Below, piece after piece: positions 1 through 7,442 of a stretch of DNA of 26,271 nt. The stretch covers positions 1-26,271 of the forward strand of contig CAYLNH010000076.1 in the NCBI GenBank assembly GCA_964384625.1. Reading direction: 5' to 3'. Within the stretch, counting starts at the first letter, position 1. Each line of letters starts with the position of its first letter. This stretch comes from CAYLNH01 sp964384625 (GTDB lineage: Bacteria > Verrucomicrobiota > Lentisphaeria > JABSQK01). The notes under the pieces are model-generated. The model saw nothing but the letters and a program-made list of their open reading frames with translations, did no database searches and was not told the origin of the DNA. A program made the position numbers and the translations under genes.

Positions 1-54
1 GTCCAGGCGACGACCGCGACCGACGGGGTCAAGACCTTGTCCATCACGCCTTAG
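1..54 (+). CDS. PstS-like small periplasmic protein, C-terminal end only
   Basis: Frame 1 from base 1 reads 17 codons, ending GVKTLSITP and a TAG stop at 52-54. This closely resembles the end of the complete protein at 1416-1841, which ends GVKTITISP. Nine of the last 17 residues are identical and most of the others are conservative. I therefore read it as the tail of a paralogous PstS-like (periplasmic phosphate-binding-protein fold) gene lying mostly outside the window. The porin starts 42 bases downstream, so the two are probably co-transcribed. The fragment is too short to say more about function. Confidence 0.6.
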   Translation, partial: VQATTATDGVKTLSITP

Positions 55-96
55 GATGTTGGCTGCGAAAACCGGAACAACTCAAGGAAGCAAATC

Positions 97-1395
97 ATGA
101 CACGATGGCGCGTGACAGCCGCAATCCTTGTCGGCGTGATGCTGTGCACGGGCCTGGCACACGGGCAGTCGAAAGACGAAATCGACCGTTTACGTCAGGA
201 CCTGAATGCCCTGCGCCGTGACATCTCACAGCGGTTCGACCGGATCGAGAACCGCCTGCAGATCCACGGCTTCGTCAGTCAGGGCTATATGAAGTCCAAT
301 GACAACAACTACCTGACCCAATCCAGTGAAGGCAGTTTCGAGTTCAACGAGGTCGGCATCAATATGCGCGCCAGTCTGAGCGATTCGCTCAGTGTCGGAG
401 CGCAGTTGATTGGTCGCGATCTCGGCGAAACGGGTAATAACGAAGTGCGCATCGACTGGGCCTACGGTGACTACAACGTGGCTGAATGGCTCGGGGTGCG
501 CGCCGGCCGGGTGAAGATCCCCGTCGGCATGTACAATGAGGAGCGGGATATCGACGCCGTTCGGGTGCCCGTGCTGTTGCCGCAGGCAATCTATCCGGAG
601 AACTTCCGGGACCTGACCATTGCGGTCAACGGCGTCAGTCTATACGGCAACCTGCAGCTCAACGCACTGGGATCGCTGGCTTACGTCGCCTACATCGGCG
701 GGGTTGACTTCGACCATGACGACAACGGTCTGGCGCGGGTCATCGAGTCGTTCGCTCCCGTTGATGTCACCAACATCGATGTCGACTACTCATTGGGCGG
801 GGCATTGAACTGGGACACGCCGGTGCCGGGTCTGCGGCTGCACGCCAGCTACAACCGGCTGAGCGATATTCGTGCCGAACAGACATTGCTCTTTCCGCCG
901 TTCAGCCAGTCCGTCAGCGTCAACACGCGGTACTCCATATCCGCGTACGGCCTGGAATACGCCTGGAACCGACTGGTCCTCGCAGCGGAGTGCCAAATCC
1001 ATCGCGGCACCAACTACACAACGACCGTCGGTGTGCCCGGCGAGGTCCGCGATTCGAACTATCAACGGGCCTACTACGGCATGGCGACCTACCAACTGCT
1101 GGATAACCTGGCCGTCGGCGGCATGTACGGCATGCACTACCTCGACTGGCGCGACAAAGACGGCGACAACCTGGCGGCCCTCGGCCTGCCCCGCTACCTG
1201 AGCTACCAGCGGGATGCGGCGCTGTTTGCTCGGGTCGACCTGACCCCGCAGTGGACCGTTAAAGCCGAATACCACTTCATGAAAGGCGCCTCACAGCTGT
1301 TCGCCAGCGAGAACACGCCGAATCCGCTGATCCCGATTCCGGACATTGAAGAGACCTGGCAGATGCTGCTGCTCAAGGTCTCCTACACCTTCTAA
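97..1395 (+). CDS. Outer-membrane porin-like beta-barrel protein
   Basis: The 432-residue product has a signal peptide of about 23 residues (hydrophobic core LVGVMLCTGLAHG). A short coiled coil follows at about 25-52 (heptad pattern in DEIDRLRQDLNALRRDI). Then come alternating-hydrophobicity strands typical of a transmembrane barrel, and the last residues are LLLKVSYTF, an aromatic-ending beta signal as in many outer-membrane proteins. A coiled coil before the barrel is seen in DcaP-like and related porins, so a trimeric solute porin is likely, with substrate unknown. The start is supported by AAGGAAG at 84-90, six bases before ATG. It sits between two PstS-like genes, suggesting that the porin feeds periplasmic binding proteins. 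A phosphate-selective porin or a non-specific porin would fit equally well. Confidence 0.75.
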   Translation: MTRWRVTAAILVGVMLCTGLAHGQSKDEIDRLRQDLNALRRDISQRFDRIENRLQIHGFVSQGYMKSNDNNYLTQSSEGSFEFNEVGINMRASLSDSLSVGAQLIGRDLGETGNNEVRIDWAYGDYNVAEWLGVRAGRVKIPVGMYNEERDIDAVRVPVLLPQAIYPENFRDLTIAVNGVSLYGNLQLNALGSLAYVAYIGGVDFDHDDNGLARVIESFAPVDVTNIDVDYSLGGALNWDTPVPGLRLHASYNRLSDIRAEQTLLFPPFSQSVSVNTRYSISAYGLEYAWNRLVLAAECQIHRGTNYTTTVGVPGEVRDSNYQRAYYGMATYQLLDNLAVGGMYGMHYLDWRDKDGDNLAALGLPRYLSYQRDAALFARVDLTPQWTVKAEYHFMKGASQLFASENTPNPLIPIPDIEETWQMLLLKVSYTF

Positions 1396-1415
1396 CCCCA
1401 AACAGGAGAGTAACG

Positions 1416-1841
1416 ATGAATCGCAATGTACTCAAGTCGGTCATCGCCGGCATCCTCCTGCTTTGCGGGTTGGCCCATGGCGGCGAGGTGATCGTGATCG
1501 CGAATGCGCAGGTGTCCGAGACCTCTCTGGACGCCGGTTCGCTGAAGAGCACATTCCTCGGTAAGAAGAAGAAATGGAGCAACAACACCAAGATCGTGTT
1601 GGCCTGTCTGCGCGAAGGTGAAACCGCCGAGTCTTTCTTCAAGGACGCGGTGAACAAGACGCCGAAGCAGTTCCTGACGTATTGGAAGAAGATGGTCTTT
1701 ACGGGCAAGGGTTCGATGCCCCGACTGTTCGACAATGAGGCGGATCTGGTTGCATATGTCCGCATGACCGACGGCGCCGTCGGCTTCATCCAGGCGGAGA
1801 CGCCGCATGAAGGCGTGAAGACTATCACAATCTCGCCGTAG
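1416..1841 (+). CDS. Small PstS-like periplasmic substrate-binding protein
   Basis: The 141-residue protein has a cleavable signal peptide (IAGILLLCGLAHG, cut near residue 22). The mature part begins with a beta strand (GEVIVIAN), followed by a segment with FLGKKKKW and a C-terminal FIQAET...GVKTITISP. This pattern is that of short proteins annotated as phosphate ABC transporter substrate-binding-like (PBP-like fold). At about 120 mature residues it is less than half the size of a true PstS, so it probably represents one lobe or a reduced binding domain. AGGAG precedes the ATG. No ABC permease or ATPase is nearby; the neighbours are a porin upstream and a chemoreceptor downstream. Periplasmic location is well supported, but phosphate as ligand is only a family-name inference. 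Confidence 0.7.
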   Translation: MNRNVLKSVIAGILLLCGLAHGGEVIVIANAQVSETSLDAGSLKSTFLGKKKKWSNNTKIVLACLREGETAESFFKDAVNKTPKQFLTYWKKMVFTGKGSMPRLFDNEADLVAYVRMTDGAVGFIQAETPHEGVKTITISP

Positions 1842-1851
1842 CGCTATAGTT

Positions 1852-1879
1852 CCTGCGGCGGGTGTATGCCCGCCGCAGG
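1852..1879 (+). terminator. Hairpin after PstS-like gene, possible terminator
   Basis: A perfect 11-bp inverted repeat (CCTGCGGCGGG and CCCGCCGCAGG) with a 6-base loop begins 11 bases after the preceding stop codon. It is followed by a pyrimidine-rich stretch but no clean U-run, so termination may be partial or Rho-assisted. It sits between the porin/PstS-like unit and the chemoreceptor gene. Confidence 0.5.
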
Positions 1880-1935
1880 GGTTCTCTCCCTCTGTGGGCG
1901 TGAACGTGGAATGCTGCCGAAAGGATGCACTGGAC

Positions 1936-3654
1936 ATGAAATCATCATTACGCCTGCGCGGCAGGATCTGTCTGTCGGTCTCGGTCGTCTTGCTGGTCTC
2001 CGTTCTCATCACCTACCTGCTGGGATGGTATGAGCGCCGGGGGCTCTATCATATTACCAATGTGACGGTCCCGGCCGCGACCCAGGCCCGCAACGCCGAA
2101 GTGGCGTTCAATCAGCAGCGCTGGCTCTATCGCGATGCGATGGAGATGAATGATGAAGAAACCTTCAAGGCTGCTGCCGATGCCACCGCCCGCTGCCGTA
2201 AGGCGCTGCAGAATCTGGAAAGTTTGAAGGGGATTGACAAGGACATTGCGGACGAGGCAAAGCGCCTGGCCGCGCAGCTGAGCAGGTTCTCCCAGGATGC
2301 ACCCCGGGTCTACCAGTCGGTTGCCGAAGCCGGCGGCATTATCGAGGCCGACGCCGCGACGCAGGAGGCCATGAACAAACTCGGCAAGGATGCGGGCAAT
2401 ATCGAGACGGGCGTCAAAGAACTCTCGCAGAAGATCTCGGGAGAGCTCGGCAGCAGCCTGCTGAAGATCGACCGCAGCACCACGCAGCAGTTGATCCTGA
2501 ACGTCGTCCTGGTGGTGATCGCTGTGGCGATTGTGTTCGGCATGATCGGCTATCTCGTTGTGCAGCCGCTCCGGCGCATTGTCCAGGCGGCAGACCATTT
2601 TCAGCGCGGCGATTTTCTGTATCCGCTCGAATATCGTTCCGCCACCGAAGTGGGCGATGTCGCGGATGCGTTCCGTGCCCTCGCCCAGGAACAGCAGAAA
2701 AAGGTGGAAGTGGCTGAAGCCATCGCCCGCGGCGACCTCACCAGCGAAGCCAACCTGGCGTCGACCGACGATATCCTCGGGCACGCGCTGAACACGATGA
2801 CGGAGAACCTGAACCGGCTCGTGGAACAGGTCGATGCTTCCGCCGGGCAGGTCTCGGCCGGTTCCCATCAGATTTCCGAGGCGAGTCAGACCCTGAGCCG
2901 GGCGGCGACCGAGCAGGCTGCGTCCGTGGAGGAAATCAGCAGTTCCCTGGCGGAGATTGCCAGCCAGACCCGGCACAACGCCGAGAACGCGGAGCAGGCC
3001 CAGAAGCTGTCCGGCAAAGCCCGGGACCTGGCCGAATGCGGCAACACGCATATGCAGGACATGCTCCAGGCTGTTGGTCAGATCGATCAGGCCTCCGAGC
3101 AGATCTCGAAGATCATCAAGGTGATCGATGACATCGCCTTCCAGACCAACCTGCTCGCCTTGAACGCTGCCGTTGAAGCCGCCCGGGCCGGCCACCACGG
3201 CAAGGGCTTCGCCGTCGTGGCCGAGGAGGTCCGCAGTCTGGCGCAGCGCAGTTCCAAGGCCGCCAGCGAGACCACCGAGTTGATCGAGGGCACCCTCACC
3301 AAGGTGAAGAACGGGATGGAGATCGCGGCCAGTACGAACGATGCACTCCAGGAAATCGTCGGCGCCGTCGCGGAATCCAGTTCCGTGGTTTCGGAGATCT
3401 CCGAAGCGTCGCGCGAACAGGCCCAGGGCCTGGATCAGATTGCCAGCGGCGTCGGCCAGATCCAGAGCGTGACCCAGGACAATACCTGCAACGCCGAGGA
3501 AGTCGCCTCCGCCGCCGAGGAGCTCAGCCATTTGTCGGACGAACTGAAGGAGCTCCTGGCGCAGTTCACCTTGAAAACGGGCGCCCGGGGCAGTATGGTT
3601 CCACGCTCTGATCGAAGCGTTTCCGGGCGGCTGCCGGCCCCCGGCGGGGACTGA
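1936..3654 (+). CDS. Methyl-accepting chemotaxis protein (helical-bundle type sensor)
   Basis: From the ATG at 1936 the product has 572 residues. TM1 lies at about 11-30, a helical periplasmic region at about 31-183 (4-helix-bundle type, no Cache motifs), and TM2 at about 186-209. HAMP follows at about 210-262 with a second HAMP-like segment after it, then the cytoplasmic signalling domain at about 300-545. The hairpin tip at about 396-419 has the near-invariant DDIAFQTNLLALNAAVEAAR core that contacts CheA and CheW. The open frame extends upstream to a GTG at 1894. I prefer 1936 because AAGGA lies ten bases before it and TM1 then sits at the usual place. The gene lies immediately before cheA. 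The C-terminal tail is short and lacks an obvious CheR-docking peptide. The ligand cannot be read from the sequence. Confidence 0.92.
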   Translation: MKSSLRLRGRICLSVSVVLLVSVLITYLLGWYERRGLYHITNVTVPAATQARNAEVAFNQQRWLYRDAMEMNDEETFKAAADATARCRKALQNLESLKGIDKDIADEAKRLAAQLSRFSQDAPRVYQSVAEAGGIIEADAATQEAMNKLGKDAGNIETGVKELSQKISGELGSSLLKIDRSTTQQLILNVVLVVIAVAIVFGMIGYLVVQPLRRIVQAADHFQRGDFLYPLEYRSATEVGDVADAFRALAQEQQKKVEVAEAIARGDLTSEANLASTDDILGHALNTMTENLNRLVEQVDASAGQVSAGSHQISEASQTLSRAATEQAASVEEISSSLAEIASQTRHNAENAEQAQKLSGKARDLAECGNTHMQDMLQAVGQIDQASEQISKIIKVIDDIAFQTNLLALNAAVEAARAGHHGKGFAVVAEEVRSLAQRSSKAASETTELIEGTLTKVKNGMEIAASTNDALQEIVGAVAESSSVVSEISEASREQAQGLDQIASGVGQIQSVTQDNTCNAEEVASAAEELSHLSDELKELLAQFTLKTGARGSMVPRSDRSVSGRLPAPGGD

Positions 3655-3755
3655 GGGTGAGGTGCCGCGGCGCGCCGAACCATGCATGACGGCGGAACGG
3701 AATCCCGTCCCGCGTCGAATATGCCTGCGCACAGGCTGCTGGAGTTACTGGTCAA

Positions 3756-5873
3756 ATGTCGGATGATGTGCTGATTCATACCTTCGTCGAGGAGGCCCGC
3801 GAATATATCGACGAGGCCGAGCCGTCGCTGATCGAACTGCGCCAGGCCAGCGCCGCCAGCGGCGCTGTCGACAGCGAGATCCTTGACCGCATCTTCCGCC
3901 TGTTCCATTCGATGAAAGGCAGCGCCGGCTTCCTCCAGCTCGACACCATCGGCGCCGTCACCCACGAAGCCGAAACCGTCCTCGACCATTTCCGCAACGG
4001 CCGGCTGTCGATTTCCGAGGACAGCGTCACACTGCTCTGCCGCGCTCTCGACCTGCTGGCCGTGATCCTGGAACACACCGATGAACATCTCAACGACGAG
4101 GGGTTCAGCGCCGAGGCCGGCGAGATCATCGACGCCCTGGCTGCCGTCTCCGCCGGCGCCGGCGGTCCGACCGCGACGGCCGATGACGAACTGATGATCA
4201 CCGACGAGATGCGCCAGCACTTCATGGGCGAAGCCGAGGAACTGCTGGAAACCGCGGAGCAGTCGTTTCTCGCGATCGAAGACTGCGGCAAGGCCGCCCC
4301 CGATCTGATTGAAGAGGCATTCCGGGCGCTGCACAGCTTGAAAGGCAATTGCGGGTTCATGGGTCTGGTCGATCTGGAGCGCCTCAGCCACCGCACGGAA
4401 GAAACGCTGGGCGCTTTGCGCGACGGCCGGATCAAGTGTTCGCCGGAAGCCGTTGATCTGTGGCTGCGCATTGTTGACGCCCTCCGCGAGGCCGTCGGCG
4501 AACTGAGTGCCGGCGGCGGCGGGATGGTCGCTGATTGCGACGGGTTGATTGCCGAACTGATGAAAATCCATCCCGGCGTTGAGAACCCGGCCGATCTCCC
4601 GGCGGACCCGGTGGAGGAGGCCGTCAGCCAGACCACGGAACTGCGGCGCCGGCAGCGGGCACGGCGCGACATCCGCGTGGACCTGGAGAAGCTTGATGCA
4701 CTGATCAATCTGGTGGGCGAACTGGTGACGGCGGAAGCCATGGTCACGCGGAACCAGGACCTGGAAGGCCTGGAACTGGAGAACTTCGAACGCGCGACAC
4801 ACCAACTGCGGCGCGTCGTCAACGAGCTGCAGGATGTGGCGATGGCCGTTCGCATGGTGCCGGTTGCCGCCACCTTCCGCAAGTTGATCCGGGTCGTGCA
4901 CGACCTCTCCATGCGCGCCGGCAAAACCGTGCACCTCGAGATTCGCGGCGAAGAAACTGAAATCGACAAGACAGTGATCGAGCAGATCAGCGATCCGCTG
5001 GTCCACATCATCCGCAACGCGGTCGACCACGGCATCGAGACTCCGGCCGAACGACGCGCCGCCGGCAAAGCGGAAACCGGCCGCATCACGGTCGAGGCCC
5101 GGCATGAAGCCGGTGAAGTCTGGATCCTGATCTCCGACGACGGGCGCGGACTGGATCGCGATAAGATCATCGCCCGCGCTCTCGACAACGGTCTGCTCGA
5201 CGCGGAGCCGACCGACTGGCGCGATGAACGGGTGTTCCAACTGGCCTTCGAGCCCGGCTTCTCCACCGCCGATGAAATCACCGACATCTCCGGCCGCGGC
5301 GTCGGCCTGGACGTCGTGAAACAGAACATCGAAAGCCTCAACGGCCGCATCCGGATCCGCAGTGAAAAAGGCGTGGGGACCACGATCATCCTGCGGATTC
5401 CGCTGACGCTGGCGGTGATCGAAGGCATGCTTGTGCGCGTCGGTGAGTCGCGCTATACGATCCCCATGCTTTCGATCCGCGAGTCCTTCCGGCCGCAAGC
5501 TGATTGGGTTACCTTGACCCCGGATGGGCAGGAGGTCGTCTCGTTGCGCGAGGATCTGATCCCCGTGCTGCGGTTGTACGAGGTCTTCGACGTCGAACCC
5601 CGCAGCAAAGAACTGGACCGGGGCATCCTCCTGGTGGTGGAAGACGGCGACGAACAGGTCTGTCTGTACGTCGACGACATCCTCGGCCAGCATCAGGCCG
5701 TGATCAAGGGACTGACCCGGCAGTTCGGCAGCGCCCGGGGCATCGCCGGCTGCTCCGTGCTCGGCGACGGCGACGTCAGCCTGATTCTCGATATCGGCTC
5801 CATCCTGGCCATGGCCGGCACCGGGCCGGCGGCGCGATTCAATGACAAGGAGAGTAACAATGGCATTGCATGA
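3756..5873 (+). CDS. cheA: Chemotaxis histidine kinase CheA with two HPt domains
   Basis: The 705-residue kinase takes receptor signals and phosphorylates CheY-like and CheB regulators. It carries two N-terminal HPt domains: HSMKGSAGF with His51 and HSLKGNCGF with His193. The P3 dimerisation helices start near 304 (LEKLDALINLVGELV). The ATPase domain has its N-box at about 417-428 (HIIRNAVDHGIE), a G1 box (DDGRGLD, 461-467) and a G2-type GRGVGLD near 512. A C-terminal CheW-like P5 domain runs from about 550 to 690. There is no receiver domain at the end. Most CheA proteins have one HPt, so the duplication is notable. GGAG at 3741-3744 supports the start. The gene overlaps cheW by 14 bases. 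Confidence 0.96.
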   Translation: MSDDVLIHTFVEEAREYIDEAEPSLIELRQASAASGAVDSEILDRIFRLFHSMKGSAGFLQLDTIGAVTHEAETVLDHFRNGRLSISEDSVTLLCRALDLLAVILEHTDEHLNDEGFSAEAGEIIDALAAVSAGAGGPTATADDELMITDEMRQHFMGEAEELLETAEQSFLAIEDCGKAAPDLIEEAFRALHSLKGNCGFMGLVDLERLSHRTEETLGALRDGRIKCSPEAVDLWLRIVDALREAVGELSAGGGGMVADCDGLIAELMKIHPGVENPADLPADPVEEAVSQTTELRRRQRARRDIRVDLEKLDALINLVGELVTAEAMVTRNQDLEGLELENFERATHQLRRVVNELQDVAMAVRMVPVAATFRKLIRVVHDLSMRAGKTVHLEIRGEETEIDKTVIEQISDPLVHIIRNAVDHGIETPAERRAAGKAETGRITVEARHEAGEVWILISDDGRGLDRDKIIARALDNGLLDAEPTDWRDERVFQLAFEPGFSTADEITDISGRGVGLDVVKQNIESLNGRIRIRSEKGVGTTIILRIPLTLAVIEGMLVRVGESRYTIPMLSIRESFRPQADWVTLTPDGQEVVSLREDLIPVLRLYEVFDVEPRSKELDRGILLVVEDGDEQVCLYVDDILGQHQAVIKGLTRQFGSARGIAGCSVLGDGDVSLILDIGSILAMAGTGPAARFNDKESNNGIA

Positions 5874-6381
5874 TACCGCTCTGGATGACGACCTCTACGA
5901 CGAGGAGGATTCACAGAAAGACAAGTTCCTGACGTTTCAGTTGCAGCGGGAGGACTACGCTATCGAAACGCGGTACGTAATCGAGATCGTACCGATCATG
6001 AACATCACGCATGTGCCCGACATGCCGGACTTCGTCCGCGGGGTGATCAACCTGCGCGGGCAGGTGATCCCTGTCATGGACGTGCGCGCGCGATTCCGCA
6101 TGGCCCTGCGCGAGTACGATGAGCGCACCTGCGTCATTGTCGTCAATATCAACGACACCCACGTCGGTCTGATCGTCGACCGCGTCAGTGAAGTGACCGA
6201 TATCCCCGAGGACTGCATCTTCCCGCCGCCGAAAATCAGTAAGGATACCGCCGCCTGCTATATCCTCGGCATGGGCAAGGTCGGCGAGGACGTGAAAATT
6301 CTGCTGGACGTCAGCAAACTTCTATTTCAAGAAGAGCTTGAGCAACTGAACGATTCGGAAGATCAGCTCAGTGAGAGTTGA
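5860..6381 (+). CDS. cheW: Chemotaxis coupling protein CheW
   Basis: The 173-residue protein is a single CheW domain that bridges chemoreceptors and CheA in the array. The first strand is FLTFQLQREDYAI. It is followed by the typical receptor-binding segment VRGVINLRGQVIPVMD and then VGLIVDRVSEV. There is an acidic N-terminal extension of about 20 residues. The open frame allows an ATG at 5842, but AAGGAG at 5847-5852 is placed correctly for the ATG at 5860. The start therefore lies inside the last codons of cheA and the two are probably translationally coupled. Confidence 0.95.
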   Translation: MALHDTALDDDLYDEEDSQKDKFLTFQLQREDYAIETRYVIEIVPIMNITHVPDMPDFVRGVINLRGQVIPVMDVRARFRMALREYDERTCVIVVNINDTHVGLIVDRVSEVTDIPEDCIFPPPKISKDTAACYILGMGKVGEDVKILLDVSKLLFQEELEQLNDSEDQLSES

Positions 6382-6417
6382 TCACGGCCGCGAACACGAA
6401 ACGGAAAGGTGTAGCTG

Positions 6418-7377
6418 ATGATGAGCCGGAAACCATGGACTGTCATGGCAGTCCTGTTGATTCTCGGGGGGCTCAGTGGTGGAATGGCGCAGGACAAGAA
6501 GAAGATCCTGTTCGTTGACTCATACCACGAAGGCTATGCCTGGAGTGACGGCATTGTCAAAGGCGTGAAGAGAATCGTTCGCAACAAGTATGACCTGAAG
6601 ATCATCCGAATGGACACCAAAAGGAATACAGATGAGGAATTCAAGGTCGCCGCTGCCCAGAAAGCCAAGAAGGTGATTGACGACTGGAAACCCGACGTCG
6701 TGATCGTCGCTGACGACAATGCGTCCAAGTATCTGATTGAACCGAACTATAAAGACAAAGAACTCCCGATTGTCTTCTGCGGTTTGAACTGGGACGAGAA
6801 AGTCTACGGCTTCCCTTGCAGAAACATCACGGGCATGGTCGAGGTCTCGCTCTTTGTGCCGCTGCTGAAGGAGCTGCAGAAGCACGCCGGCGGCAAGCGC
6901 ATTGGGCATCTCGGCCCGGATATCACCACCGCCCGCAAAGAAGCCGAGAATATCAAAAAGGCATTCAAGGTTGAGATGACCGAGTACTACGCCAAAGACT
7001 ATGACGATTGGAAGAAGGGATTCCTGGAACTGCAGGGCGAGTGCGACATGATTATCATTGCCAGCGACGGCGGACTGTACGATGACCACAAGGCCGAATC
7101 AATCAAATTCTTTGCGGCGAAGACCAAAGTGCCGACCGGCAGTTTCTATGATTTTACCGCGCCGTACGCCCTGGTCAGCTACGCCAAGCTGGCGGGAGAA
7201 CAGGGCGAATGGGCCGCCGGTGCCGCGGTGAAGATTCTCGAAGGCACATCGCCGAAAGACATTCCGGTCGTCCGCAACAAACGCGGCAAGCTTTATGTCA
7301 ACCTGCCGATTGCCAAAACACTCGGCGTCCGGTTCAAATTGAAAACACTCAAGATGGCCGAGATCATCAAGGAGTAG
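6418..7377 (+). CDS. ABC-type periplasmic solute-binding protein, no permease nearby
   Basis: The 319-residue protein has a signal peptide of about 25 residues (AVLLILGGLSGGMA). The mature part begins KKILFVDSYHEGYAWSDG. This resembles the ABC_sub_bind family of type-1 periplasmic binding proteins (two alternating alpha/beta lobes), as do DVVIVADDNASKYLI, LPIVFCGLNWD and the C-terminal PVVRNKRGKLYVN. Members of this family occur with transporters and also next to sensor kinases and chemoreceptors. No permease or ATPase is present; it lies between cheW and a Cache-type chemoreceptor. I infer a ligand-presenting role for chemotaxis rather than uptake. GGAAAGG precedes tandem ATG codons at 6418 and 6421, and either could be the start. 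The ligand is unknown. Confidence 0.82.
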   Translation: MMSRKPWTVMAVLLILGGLSGGMAQDKKKILFVDSYHEGYAWSDGIVKGVKRIVRNKYDLKIIRMDTKRNTDEEFKVAAAQKAKKVIDDWKPDVVIVADDNASKYLIEPNYKDKELPIVFCGLNWDEKVYGFPCRNITGMVEVSLFVPLLKELQKHAGGKRIGHLGPDITTARKEAENIKKAFKVEMTEYYAKDYDDWKKGFLELQGECDMIIIASDGGLYDDHKAESIKFFAAKTKVPTGSFYDFTAPYALVSYAKLAGEQGEWAAGAAVKILEGTSPKDIPVVRNKRGKLYVNLPIAKTLGVRFKLKTLKMAEIIKE

Positions 7378-7442
7378 GGAGTCTGCGTCCGGGTCGGGGG
7401 AGGGCGGGCCCGCAGCCGCAAGCATAAGGAGTTGCCGACAAC

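Noticed and set aside
3435..5693. Antisense open frame of 752 codons opposite cheA
   Set aside because: It is a shadow of cheA and part of the MCP gene, without a recognisable domain or start signal.
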